From Hominenteromicrobium mulieris (GTDB lineage Bacteria > Bacillota > Clostridia > Oscillospirales > Acutalibacteraceae), in the NCBI RefSeq assembly GCF_020687165.1, contig NZ_JAJEQC010000001.1: a stretch of DNA of 64,000 bases. One strand, 5' to 3'. Positions 16,502-24,909 of the stretch are shown piece after piece. Under the pieces are notes generated by a model that did not search any database, was not told where the DNA came from, and saw only the letters and a list, made by a program, of their open reading frames with translations. Both the position numbers and the translations under genes were made by a program. Each line of letters begins with the position of its first letter. The first letter of the stretch is position 1.

Positions 16502-17062
16502 ATGATTTTTGAAAATAAAGGCAAAGAGAATACCTTGGAGACGCTGCACATTGCTTTAAACGCCGCGAAGGAGCGCGGAACGACGCTTGTGGTGGCTTCG
16601 AGCGCGGGCGACACGCTTATAGAACTCATCAAAATGCAGGAAGAGCTCGGGACAAATGTGCCGATGGTCATGGTGGGGCAGGCGTACGGCTACCCGAAGC
16701 AGGGCGTGAACATCATGACGGACGAGCGGCGCGCGGAGTTGACCGCAGCCGGTGTGCATATCATTCACGCCGCGCATGCCTTGAGCGGTGCGGAACGCGG
16801 CATCAGTCGTAAATTCAGCGGCGCGTACCCGGTGGAGATCATGGCGCACACGCTGCGCATGTTCGGACAGGGCACGAAGGTTTGCGTGGAGATCGCCATG
16901 ATGGCGCTGGATAACGGCGCGATTGAGCTTAATAAGCCGGTTGTCTGTGTGGGCGGCTCGGCGCGTGGTGCGGACACCGCGTGTATCATCACGCCGGCGT
17001 ATACGGCAGACTGTCTTGATACGAAAATTCACGAGATTCTCTGCAAGCCGGGTTTGTATTAA
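16502..17062 (+). CDS. Stand-alone pyruvate-kinase C-terminal-domain protein
   Basis: 186 residues matching the family of isolated pyruvate kinase alpha/beta domains (PK_C fold; COG1751-like). FENKGKENTLETLHIALNAA and VVASSAGDT are its conserved start; GGSARGADTACIITPAYT is a second conserved block. It lacks the catalytic barrel of pyruvate kinase, so it is not a glycolytic enzyme; its role is unknown, perhaps ligand sensing. RBS GAGGTG precedes ATG 16502. It follows the fused remnant by 18 nt and precedes a terminator, so it may have been the last gene of the damaged operon. Confidence 0.8.
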   Translation: MIFENKGKENTLETLHIALNAAKERGTTLVVASSAGDTLIELIKMQEELGTNVPMVMVGQAYGYPKQGVNIMTDERRAELTAAGVHIIHAAHALSGAERGISRKFSGAYPVEIMAHTLRMFGQGTKVCVEIAMMALDNGAIELNKPVVCVGGSARGADTACIITPAYTADCLDTKIHEILCKPGLY

Positions 17063-17079
17063 ATCATAAAGCAATGACA

Positions 17080-17115
17080 AAAGCTCTGCACCTGAAATTC
17101 GGTGCAGAGCTTTTT
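17080..17115. terminator. Bidirectional terminator
   Basis: A 13-bp stem (17080-17092 with 17101-17113) with A- and T-rich ends lies between the plus-strand gene ending at 17062 and ygiQ ending at 17127. Confidence 0.85.
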
Positions 17116-17126
17116 GCTGTCTTACA

Positions 17127-19100
17127 TTATCGTTTGCCGCGCTTTTTGGGCGGCTCGCCTGTCCAACGGCGGCTTTGGGGCGCCGGCGGTTGACTCGTTC
17201 TGCCGTGCTTTGCGCCGTTTTTGTTTTTACCGTCAAACGGTTTATTGCTGTTTGCGGCGGGCTTTGGGGGAGCAAAACGGGTATCGCCGTGGCGGGGGCG
17301 CAAGAGGCAGTTTTTGCCTGTGCCAATGAGGTCGCGGCGATTCGCTTTGATGAGCGCTTCCGTGACGAGGTCGTAATTTTTCGGGTCACGGTACTGGATG
17401 AGCGCGCGCTGCATCGCTTTTTCGTGCGGGTCTCGCGCGACGTATACAGGCTTCATTGTGCGCGGATCGAGCCCCGTGTAGTACATGCAGGTCGAGATCG
17501 TGGACGGGGTGGGGTAGAAGTCCTGCACCTGCTCCGGCATATAGCCGAGGTCGCGCAGATATTCCGCGAGCTTTACGGCGTCCTGTAAGGTGGAGCCGGG
17601 ATGCGAGGACATGAGGTACGGCACGAGGTACTGGTTGAGGTGCATTTCTTCGTTCAGCTCTTTGTAGCGCTTGACGAAGCGGCGGTAGACAGAATTCTGC
17701 GGCTTACCCATCATGCGCAGCACGCCGTCGGAAATATGCTCCGGTGCGACTTTGAGCTGGCCGCTGACGTGGTATTTAACAAGCTCGCGGAAGAACGTTT
17801 CGTCTTTGTCATTGATGAGGTAATCGAACCGAATGCCGGAGCGCACAAAGACCTTTTTCACTTTGGGCAATGCGCGCAGCTTGCGCAGGAGGGAAACGTA
17901 ATCCGTGTGGTCGATCTCCATGTTGGGGCATGGCTCCGGGAACAGGCATTGGCGGTTTTTACACACGCCGACCTTCATCTGCTTTTTGCAGGCGGGCTTG
18001 CGGAAGTTTGCCGTGGGGCCGCCGACGTCATGAATGTAGCCTTTAAAATCGGGATCCTCGGTCATTTTTTTCGCTTCTTCCAAAAGCGATTCGTGGCTGC
18101 GGGACTGAATGATGCGGCCCTGGTGGAACGTCAGCGCGCAGAAGCTGCATGCGCCGAAGCACCCGCGGCAGCTGGCAAGACTGAATTTCACTTCTTCAAT
18201 GGCGGGGATGCCGCCGAGGGCTTCGTAATCCGGGTGATAGGTGCGCGTATAGGGCAGGGCGTAGGTGTCATCCATTTCTTCGGTCGAAAGCGGCATCTGC
18301 GGAGGATTCTGCACGACGAACAGGTGGTCGTCCGGGTAGGGCTCGACGAGCGTTTTCGCCGTGAACGGGTCGGTGTTGAGATACTGATTGTAAAAGCTTT
18401 TCGCGTACAGCTCTTTACTGGTGGAAATCTTATCGAAGCCGGGGAGATGGAGCACGTCGTCGCCGTCGGGCGCGATGTGCGTTTTATACACGGTGCCGCG
18501 GATGAACGTGAGCTCCTGCACGGGGATGCCGCTGCGCAGGGCTTCGGCAATCTCGACGATGGAGCGCTCGCCCATGCCATAGGAAATGATATCCGCGCCG
18601 GAATCGAGCAGGACGGAGCGCTTCATTTTGTCCGACCAGTAATCATAATGCGCAAGGCGGCGCAGGCTGGCCTCGATGCCGCCGATGATGATGGGCGTTT
18701 TCTTAAACGTGCGGCGGATGAGGTTGGAATATACGATGACGGCGTAATCCGGGCGCAGGCCCATTTTGCCGCCGGGGGAGAAAAAGTCGCTGCGGCGGCG
18801 CTTTTTGGCGACGGAATAGTGGTTCACCATGGAATCCATATTGCCGGCGGAAACGAGAAAGCCAAGTTTTGGCTCGCCGAGTGTGCACACGCTTTCGGGG
18901 TCGCGCCAGTTCGGCTGTGCGATAATGCCGACCGTGAAACCGTTTGCTTCGAGAATGCGGGAGATGATCGCCGTGCCGAACGACGGGTGGTCGACGTAGG
19001 CATCGCCGCTGATGTACACGAAATCGAGCTGTTCGATGCCGCGTACCGCCATATCTTCTTTTGAAACAGGCAAAAAAGCCGTTCTGTCTAATTTGTTCAT
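17127..19100 (-). CDS. ygiQ: YgiQ-family radical SAM protein
   Basis: 657 residues with the UPF0313/YgiQ architecture: an N-terminal YgiQ domain (from about residue 15), a radical SAM core with CRGCFGACSFC near 310-322 (CxxxCxxC for the 4Fe-4S cluster) and a C-terminal extension ending in a basic, low-complexity tail rich in Lys/Arg/Pro. Family members are probable radical SAM oxidoreductases of unknown reaction. It is the second gene of a minus-strand pair, 10 nt after the GH36-like gene, an association I cannot explain. Confidence 0.93.
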   Translation of the reverse strand: MNKLDRTAFLPVSKEDMAVRGIEQLDFVYISGDAYVDHPSFGTAIISRILEANGFTVGIIAQPNWRDPESVCTLGEPKLGFLVSAGNMDSMVNHYSVAKKRRRSDFFSPGGKMGLRPDYAVIVYSNLIRRTFKKTPIIIGGIEASLRRLAHYDYWSDKMKRSVLLDSGADIISYGMGERSIVEIAEALRSGIPVQELTFIRGTVYKTHIAPDGDDVLHLPGFDKISTSKELYAKSFYNQYLNTDPFTAKTLVEPYPDDHLFVVQNPPQMPLSTEEMDDTYALPYTRTYHPDYEALGGIPAIEEVKFSLASCRGCFGACSFCALTFHQGRIIQSRSHESLLEEAKKMTEDPDFKGYIHDVGGPTANFRKPACKKQMKVGVCKNRQCLFPEPCPNMEIDHTDYVSLLRKLRALPKVKKVFVRSGIRFDYLINDKDETFFRELVKYHVSGQLKVAPEHISDGVLRMMGKPQNSVYRRFVKRYKELNEEMHLNQYLVPYLMSSHPGSTLQDAVKLAEYLRDLGYMPEQVQDFYPTPSTISTCMYYTGLDPRTMKPVYVARDPHEKAMQRALIQYRDPKNYDLVTEALIKANRRDLIGTGKNCLLRPRHGDTRFAPPKPAANSNKPFDGKNKNGAKHGRTSQPPAPQSRRWTGEPPKKRGKR

Positions 19101-19110
19101 GAAAAGTCCT

Positions 19111-20688
19111 TTATACGCTGCCGGTCAGGATGCCGCACGGCTCTGTCCAGTCAAAGTGTTTCGTTTCCTCGCCGAGCTTCCACACGGCGGGGCAGGTGGT
19201 CTCGTGCCAATCGAGCGGGCGCGCGGTGGGCTGGGGCTGACTTGCGCGGCGGAAAGCGTCGCGGATGATGGCTTTGCGCTCGCCATTTAAGTAGGAAGCC
19301 GGAACGGAGAGAAGCGTGGGTGTGCCGCTTTTTGCCACAAGCTCCAGCCAGCGCATGCCGAGCGTTTCGTCGATGGCATCGGTGAGCGGTACGCAGTCGG
19401 CATCAATGGCGAAGAAGCGGTCGTGCATCGGCGCGGTGAATGCCAATGTGTTCATGCCCATGCGGCGCGTACGTGCCCAGAGCTTGCCGCTGACGTCATC
19501 GCCGGTGCGGTTGAGGTGCATGAGCCCAGCGCCGAGGTGGCCGAAGCAGTTGCAGCCCATGACCATGGCGTCACCCGCGGCAGCTAAGATGCGTTTATAT
19601 AATTCAATTAAAATTTCGGCCGTCGTGCGGGTCTCGTCCGCAAAGCGCCAACCGCTGTCCGTGAGCTCGTCGCCCATTTCAAAGCCCCAACGGCCGAGTA
19701 CGTCGTAGGAAGTGAAATCGTGCTTGATGAGCTTGTAACCCCAGCTTGAGACGGTGCGGATGTCCTCTGCGATGTGGTCGAGCACTTCGGGCACGGAGGG
19801 GTCGAGGTATTCGGGGTCACGCTTCGAGCGCCAAGAGGCGGGAATACTTTCGCTGTGATCCCATAATAAACGTACCCAGATGCCCGGCTGTATGCCAGAT
19901 TCGCGCAGCTTTTTGGCGAGGCCCGGCATGTCCGGAAAGCCCTTGTTGCCCGCGCGCCACGGGCCGCCGTTGTAGTTATCCGCACGGTCAATTTGCCAGC
20001 AGTCGTCGATGATGAACCACGGGCGGTTTGCGAGCCCCTCGGTGAGTTCGGCGAGGGCCTTCGCTTCGCGCAGAACGTCATCTTCCGTGGCATGCCCGTA
20101 GGCATGGTACCAGTTATTCGCGCCGTAGACGGGGGATTTCGGCAGAATGGGGTTCGGGCTCAAAACGGAGAAAAATTCACCCATGGCAGTAAAGCCGTCG
20201 GCGTCTTCGTATTCTGCGCGGCAAAGCTCCGCAGCGCAGAGTGTGCGGCCGTTTAAGCGCACGCCGAGACCGCCGCAGCGCACGTCGAGATATACGCTGT
20301 ACCCGGTGCTTTCGGCTGTCCACCAGCACATGGCAGCGGGCTGCGTGTGCACGCCGAAGGCTTCGGTCTTGTTGTCGCTCTGCAGGAAGAAGTACCACGG
20401 CATGACGCGATGGGGGACATAACCGCGCCATTCATAGTCGCCGTAGCCGCGCTCCCAAACACCGCCTAAAACCTGCGCTTTTTCGGGCAGCGGGTCCGCG
20501 AAATAGAGCGTGACGCGCTGCACGGGCGTTGTGTCAGCGGTGACGTATATGCGCAGAGCTTCGCCGTTCGGCTTTAACTCGACGGTGATGTCTTTATAGG
20601 TAGTTGGATTTTGAAACGGAAGGAATTTTTCTTCGTCGTCGGTTTTTAAGAGCATGCCGGTGGGCATGGGGAATTTTTTTGGATTCAT
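19111..20688 (-). CDS. GH36-like alpha-galactosidase family protein
   Basis: 525 residues without signal peptide. The (beta/alpha)8 catalytic domain begins near WYHAYG; FIIDDCWQ is a clan GH-D landmark. YKLIKHDF near 323 places the nucleophile Asp, and RTGDDVSG near 396 the acid/base Asp. An N-terminal beta-sandwich (about 1-190) and short C-terminal domain complete the GH36 layout, although it is shorter than the usual 700-residue members. A retaining alpha-galactosidase or related cytoplasmic activity is likely; the exact sugar is not certain. First gene of a minus-strand unit with ygiQ; TATACT sits about 45 nt upstream on the minus strand, with a poor -35. Confidence 0.8.
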   Translation of the reverse strand: MNPKKFPMPTGMLLKTDDEEKFLPFQNPTTYKDITVELKPNGEALRIYVTADTTPVQRVTLYFADPLPEKAQVLGGVWERGYGDYEWRGYVPHRVMPWYFFLQSDNKTEAFGVHTQPAAMCWWTAESTGYSVYLDVRCGGLGVRLNGRTLCAAELCRAEYEDADGFTAMGEFFSVLSPNPILPKSPVYGANNWYHAYGHATEDDVLREAKALAELTEGLANRPWFIIDDCWQIDRADNYNGGPWRAGNKGFPDMPGLAKKLRESGIQPGIWVRLLWDHSESIPASWRSKRDPEYLDPSVPEVLDHIAEDIRTVSSWGYKLIKHDFTSYDVLGRWGFEMGDELTDSGWRFADETRTTAEILIELYKRILAAAGDAMVMGCNCFGHLGAGLMHLNRTGDDVSGKLWARTRRMGMNTLAFTAPMHDRFFAIDADCVPLTDAIDETLGMRWLELVAKSGTPTLLSVPASYLNGERKAIIRDAFRRASQPQPTARPLDWHETTCPAVWKLGEETKHFDWTEPCGILTGSV

Positions 20689-20801
20689 AGGGGTGCTCCT
20701 TCGGCCATGGATGCTTTTTTATAGTATAACACAGGATACGCAAAAAGAAAAGTGATGAAATTCCGTGAAAGCTGTACGAAAAATTCGTTTGATTTTCTTC
20801 C

Positions 20802-20830
20802 TTGTCAACCGTGCAAAGGTGTGCTATGCT
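20802..20830 (+). promoter_or_regulatory. Promoter of the GH3 gene
   Basis: TTGTCA (20802-20807), 17-nt spacer, TATGCT (20825-20830). Its position excludes the longer reading frame beginning at 20765 and supports the start at 20894. Confidence 0.75.
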
Positions 20831-20893
20831 TTAACATGTACGCACAACTGGGTTTTGTATCGGTTGATAGTTTCAATGGAGAGGACAATAAAA

Positions 20894-23167
20894 ATGAAAG
20901 AAAAATTTAAAGACAGTGCGCTTTCCCCGAAAGAGCGTGCGGAAGACCTGCTGCCGCGCCTGACGCTGCGCGAAAAGGTCGGTCAGGTGAATCAGAAGCT
21001 TTACGGCTTTCAAAGCTACACCTGCAACGGCGAGCACGTGGAGCTTGCGGACAGCTTTAAAGAAGAAGTGGAAAAATGGGGCGGCCTCGGTGTGCTTTAC
21101 GGCTTATATCGCGCAGACCCGTGGGCGAATAAGGATTATACGACCGGCCTTACCGGCGTGAACGCAATCCGCGCCTATAATCTGGCGCAGCACTATGTAC
21201 TGGAGCACTCTCGCTTCGGCATTCCGATGCTGATGAGCAGCGAGTGCCCGCACGGCCACCAGGCGCTCGACGGTTATTTGCTGCCGGTGAACCTCGGCAT
21301 GGGCGCAGCGTGGAACCCGAAGCTCGTTGAAGAGGGCTTTAAGGTCGTTGGCGAGCAGCAAAAAGAAATGGGCGTGGATTTTGCGCTCGTTTCCATGCTG
21401 GACATTCTGCGTGACCCGCGCTGGGGCAGAAGCGAAGAGTGCTACGGCGAAGATCCGTACCTCTGCGGTCAGAACGCTGCTGCGGCGGTGAAGGGCTGTG
21501 CGAGCGCCGGTTTGGAGGTTGTTGCGAAGCACTTCTGCGCACAGGGCGAAACGACCGGCGGCGTAAACGCCAGTGCGGCGCGCATCGGCGAGCGCGAACT
21601 GCGCGAAATTCATCTGCCCGCGATGAAGGAGGCCGTGAAAGCGGGCGCGACGGGTGTGATGGCAGCATATAATGAGATTGACGGTGTGCCGTGCCATGCG
21701 AATGAGTGGCTTTTAAAGGACGTGCTGCGCGAGGAGCTTGGCTTTGACGGCATCGTGATGGCGGACGGCGTAGCGATTGACCGTCTCGGTATGCTGACGG
21801 GTAACGACAAGGCGGCAAACGGCGCGTATGCTTTAAATGCAGGCGTGGACGTGAGCCTGTGGGACGACAGCTTCCCGCATCTGGAAGAAGCCGTGGAGCG
21901 CGGGCTCGTTTCCGAAGAAACGCTCGACAAGGCGGTTCTTCGCGTACTGGAGCTGAAATTTGCGCGCGGGTTGTTTGAGCACCCGTACCTTGAAGAAAAA
22001 CCGCTGACGGAATACAATGTGCCGAAAACGTTTCCGCAGAGCCTTGAAATTGCGCGGCAGTCGGCAGTGCTGCTCAAAAACGACGGTGTTCTGCCGCTGA
22101 AAAAAGAGAAGAAGCTGCGTATTGCGGTCATTGGCCCGAACGCAGACGCGCTGTATCAGCAGCTTGGCGACTACACACCGCCGCTGCGTGACGGTGTGGG
22201 TGTGACGGTGCTTGACGGCATTCGGAACGAATTTAAGAACGCCGATGTACGCTATGCGCTCGGCTGCACGATCTGCGACGACGATACTTCCGGTATTGCG
22301 GAGGCGGAGAAGCTTGCGGAGGAGAGCGACCTCGTCATTTTGGCGCTGGGCGGTTCTTCAAGCCGCTTTGCGGGCGCGGAGTTTGACACGAACGGCGCGG
22401 CAATCGTCGGTACGAAATTGCAGATGGATTGCGGCGAGGGCGTGGATACCTCTGATGTGCGTCTGCCGGGCGCGCAGAACGAGTTGGCGAATGCCGTGTT
22501 TGAAAGCGGCAAGCCGGTCGTAACGGTGCTCATTTCCGGCCGCCCGCATGCTATCCCCGAGATTGCGGAAAAGAGCGATGCGGTGCTGTGGTCGTTCTAT
22601 CCGGGCCCGTGGGGCGGCACGGCCATTGCGGAAGTTTTGAGCGGCGCGGCAGATCCGTGCGGCTGCCTGCCGGTTTCTGTGCCGCGCACAACGGGACAAC
22701 TGCCGGTGTACTACAACGCCCGCGCTTCCTACGACATGATGCGTTACCGTGATTTGGAGAACACGCCGCTGTACCCGTTCGGCTTCGGTTTGCACTACAC
22801 GACGTTCAAGACGACCGTAAAGGACGGCACGCCGGAAATTTCTATTGCGACGCTTGAAAACGGAAAAGCGCATACCGTGACGTGCGAGGTGGAAAACACC
22901 GGCAGCACAGCGGGCCATGCGACGGTGCAGCTGTACATTCAGGGCGTGAGCGGCACAATCGTCCGCCGCGTGCGCGAGCTGAAAGCATTTGAGAAGGTGT
23001 ATCTCCAGCCCGGCGAAAAGAAGACGGTAGAACTGAAGCTTGACTGTGACGCACTGAGCATCTGGAACCGCAAAATGCAGTTTGCGCCGGAAGAGAGTAA
23101 AGTAGAGCTTTACGTTGAGGAAAGCGGCAGCAAGGTCTGGAACGGCGAGCTGAAAATTACGAAGTAA
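20894..23167 (+). CDS. Glycoside hydrolase family 3 beta-glycosidase
   Basis: 757 residues, cytoplasmic. Domains: GH3 N-terminal barrel (about 30-330), GH3 C-terminal alpha/beta sandwich (about 390-620) and a fibronectin-III-like domain (about 660-750). The nucleophile Asp is in VMADGVAID (residue 291); KHFCAQGE carries substrate-binding residues. Probably a beta-glucosidase or beta-xylosidase acting on imported oligosaccharides. GAGAGGAC is the ribosome site for ATG 20894. Divergent from the GH36-like operon, so the two may be co-regulated, although no shared operator is obvious. Confidence 0.93.
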   Translation: MKEKFKDSALSPKERAEDLLPRLTLREKVGQVNQKLYGFQSYTCNGEHVELADSFKEEVEKWGGLGVLYGLYRADPWANKDYTTGLTGVNAIRAYNLAQHYVLEHSRFGIPMLMSSECPHGHQALDGYLLPVNLGMGAAWNPKLVEEGFKVVGEQQKEMGVDFALVSMLDILRDPRWGRSEECYGEDPYLCGQNAAAAVKGCASAGLEVVAKHFCAQGETTGGVNASAARIGERELREIHLPAMKEAVKAGATGVMAAYNEIDGVPCHANEWLLKDVLREELGFDGIVMADGVAIDRLGMLTGNDKAANGAYALNAGVDVSLWDDSFPHLEEAVERGLVSEETLDKAVLRVLELKFARGLFEHPYLEEKPLTEYNVPKTFPQSLEIARQSAVLLKNDGVLPLKKEKKLRIAVIGPNADALYQQLGDYTPPLRDGVGVTVLDGIRNEFKNADVRYALGCTICDDDTSGIAEAEKLAEESDLVILALGGSSSRFAGAEFDTNGAAIVGTKLQMDCGEGVDTSDVRLPGAQNELANAVFESGKPVVTVLISGRPHAIPEIAEKSDAVLWSFYPGPWGGTAIAEVLSGAADPCGCLPVSVPRTTGQLPVYYNARASYDMMRYRDLENTPLYPFGFGLHYTTFKTTVKDGTPEISIATLENGKAHTVTCEVENTGSTAGHATVQLYIQGVSGTIVRRVRELKAFEKVYLQPGEKKTVELKLDCDALSIWNRKMQFAPEESKVELYVEESGSKVWNGELKITK

Positions 23168-23186
23168 ACGAATATAGTCAAAACAA

Positions 23187-23222
23187 AAGCACCGTGCCGC
23201 ACAAGGACACGGTGCTTCGTTT
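23187..23222 (+). terminator. Terminator of the GH3 gene
   Basis: AAGCACCGTG (23187-23196) pairs with CACGGTGCTT (23208-23217), then CGTTT. Confidence 0.75.
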
Positions 23223-23302
23223 ATTGCAGTTGTGCGATGCTCGTCTTCGCGACGTACGTTCGGTCATACGGTATATGTTGCCTGTTATTGCAAAAAGGTT
23301 GT

Positions 23303-23857
23303 TTAGCGGATGTCCTTGTACTCGGATTTTTCTGCGCGGCGCTGCTGGATGTAGGTGATGAGCTCAAAGAGACCGTCTGCTAAAATGCTGATGCCGAAGA
23401 ACATGATGGCGGCTTTTGCGGCACGGAACGGATTTACGAGCAGCACGATGCCGAGAATGAGCGGCAGTACGGCGGAGATGAGTACCCAGAAGCGGTAGGG
23501 GCTGTACACCGAGAGGGCATCAACGGCGAGCGGCATTTTTCCGATGCCGTCTACAAGCAGCATGATGCCGAGCGCGATGGGCAGGAAAGAGAGGACGACG
23601 TACGGGCGGGAAAAGCAGAAAATACCGAACGCAAGGCAGAGAATGCCGATGACGAGCGTGCCGCCTGCAGTGAAGCCGAGGTTTCTGGCTTTTATAAAAT
23701 ACCAGAAGCTATGTGCGGCGTACAAAATGAGTGCAGCGGCGATGCCCCAGCAAAAGACGGTGCCGGACATGCCCGGCCAAAACGTGAGCACAAGGCCGAG
23801 CGCCATGTAAAGGACGGACGCCCAAAGAGACGTGGTGCGGAAGAAAATGTTTTTCAT
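23303..23857 (-). CDS. DUF308/HdeD-family membrane protein
   Basis: 184 residues with six hydrophobic segments arranged as three hairpins (for example LWASVLYMALGLVLTFWPG and FWVLISAVLPLILGIVLL), the DUF308 pattern shared with E. coli HdeD. The C-terminal tail is charged (QQRRAEKSEYKD). HdeD is linked to acid resistance in enterobacteria, but in Firmicutes the function is unknown. RBS AAAGGAC precedes the ATG. It is a single gene between the GH3 terminator and repeat copy A. Confidence 0.85.
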   Translation of the reverse strand: MKNIFFRTTSLWASVLYMALGLVLTFWPGMSGTVFCWGIAAALILYAAHSFWYFIKARNLGFTAGGTLVIGILCLAFGIFCFSRPYVVLSFLPIALGIMLLVDGIGKMPLAVDALSVYSPYRFWVLISAVLPLILGIVLLVNPFRAAKAAIMFFGISILADGLFELITYIQQRRAEKSEYKDIR

Positions 23858-23902
23858 GAAGATAAGTCCTTTCTATAATAGAGTAATGGAGTGTGTATTT
23901 CT

Positions 23903-24094
23903 AAAGGCGGTTTTGACCGCCTTTCAAGAACCCCCTTGATAGGGTTTCTTGCGGCGCAACAATTCACCGGATTGTTGCGCCTATTTTCCTGATCTTAGTT
24001 AGGCAAAGGGTGTTTCGACTTTTGCGAAAGTCGACTCAGGGCTTTGCCCCGAGCCCCCACCAACTTTTTGAAAAAAGTTTGAACAAAGACTTTA
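23903..24094 (+). repeat. Dispersed multi-hairpin repeat, copy A
   Basis: Six consecutive hairpins: H1 AAAGGCGG/CCGCCTTT with loop TTTTGA; H2 around TGATAGGGTTTCTT; H3 at 23953-23981, an 11-bp stem with loop TCACCGG; H4 TCGACTTT/AAAGTCGA with loop TGCG; H5 CTCAGGGC/GCCCCGAG; H6 AACTTTTT/AAAAAGTT; then ACAAAGACTTT. Copy B at 51669-51864 keeps the loops and joints while the stem sequences change together. It lies just after the 3' end of the Crp-family gene (which reads leftwards into it). No coding potential is seen. Confidence 0.8.
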
Positions 24095-24110
24095 TTCGTC
24101 TCGCTTTTCG

Positions 24111-24773
24111 TCAGCTTGTGCGCTTTAGTTCAAAATGATTTTTGGAGAAGTTTAAAATGCCTTCGTCGCGCATTTTGCCCATTTCTTTGGAAAGTGCGCT
24201 GCGGTCTACGCTGAGGTAATCCGCAAGCTGCTGGCGATTGAACGGGATTGTGAAGCTGTCGCTGTTTTCGCGGATGGCCTGAAACGACAGGTATGAAATG
24301 AGTCGCCCGCGTATCGTTTTCGGTGCGGTGTGGAAAATGCGGCGCGAAAGCGACAGGTTTTTCTGCGCGCTGACGAGCAGCAGGTTTTCAATCAGCTTGC
24401 CGTGGTGCCCGCAGTTTACGGCGCACGGGGAGAGGATCTGCGCGGTTTTCAAAAACAGAACGGTGCAGTTTTCTGCGGCGGCGACATTGACGAGCATCGG
24501 CTCGTTCGGCACGCAGGCGTAGGTCTCTGCAAAGACCTGCCCGGGGCCGACTTTATCGAGCACGCTGCGGTTGCCGAAAATGTCGTCGCTTTCGATCGTC
24601 ACGCTGCCCGTGAGCACGATGCCGAGCGCGTTTGTGTGCTCGCCTGCGTGGCAGATGAGATCGCCCTTTTTATAGCTGCGCGTTTCCGTTTTTAGGTGCT
24701 CGAGCAAAACGCCGAAATCGCCTGCGGGGATGCCCCGAAACAGCGGCGAGCGCCCTAAGATGCTGTAATCCGT
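24111..24773 (-). CDS. Crp/Fnr-family transcriptional regulator
   Basis: About 220 residues: cyclic-nucleotide-binding-type beta-barrel (about 15-120) and a C-terminal winged helix (NRQQLADYLSVDRSALSKEM). The spaced cysteines (CAVNCGHHGK) lie between the domains. Start choice is a puzzle: AGGAGG (24787-24782) is followed seven bases later by ACG (24773) where ATG is expected, giving (M)DYSILGRSPLFRG; the only standard upstream codon is a TTG at 24794 that would read through the ribosome site. Divergent from the ferredoxin-type gene; the shared palindrome at 24801-24812 suggests it controls both. An HcpR-like role in nitrosative stress is possible but unproven. Confidence 0.85.
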   Translation of the reverse strand, partial: TDYSILGRSPLFRGIPAGDFGVLLEHLKTETRSYKKGDLICHAGEHTNALGIVLTGSVTIESDDIFGNRSVLDKVGPGQVFAETYACVPNEPMLVNVAAAENCTVLFLKTAQILSPCAVNCGHHGKLIENLLLVSAQKNLSLSRRIFHTAPKTIRGRLISYLSFQAIRENSDSFTIPFNRQQLADYLSVDRSALSKEMGKMRDEGILNFSKNHFELKRTS

Positions 24774-24800
24774 AAAATAGCCTCCTTTTTTCAATCTTCG

Positions 24801-24841
24801 TTGTTATAACAACATACTTTACAGCCTAATCGTAGTATACT
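24801..24841 (+). promoter_or_regulatory. Crp/Fnr-type operator and class II promoter
   Basis: A perfect palindrome TTGTTATAACAA (24801-24812) precedes TATACT (24836-24841). With a start predicted near 24848, the palindrome centre falls at about -41.5, the classic class II activator position, and the -35 hexamer is poor, as expected of an activated promoter. On the other strand the site overlaps the region where the regulator's own promoter must lie, allowing autoregulation. Confidence 0.7.
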
Positions 24842-24909
24842 GTGTTCGTAAAGTCAAGAGAAAACCTTGTGGCTTTTGCAAAATTTAAGAATTGGAAGGA
24901 ATTTTGAAT

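Noticed and set aside
17601..19064. 487-codon open frame on the plus strand across ygiQ
   Set aside because: It is antisense to the conserved radical SAM gene, has no ribosome site and no recognisable motif.
20765..20893. Upstream extension of the GH3 protein
   Set aside because: The -35 and -10 boxes at 20802-20830 lie inside it, and GH3 homology begins after 20894.
23903..24094. Repeat copy A as a simple set of terminators for the Crp-family gene
   Set aside because: Most hairpins lack T-tracts in the required orientation and the same ordered set occurs at 51669, so the structure is an element in its own right.
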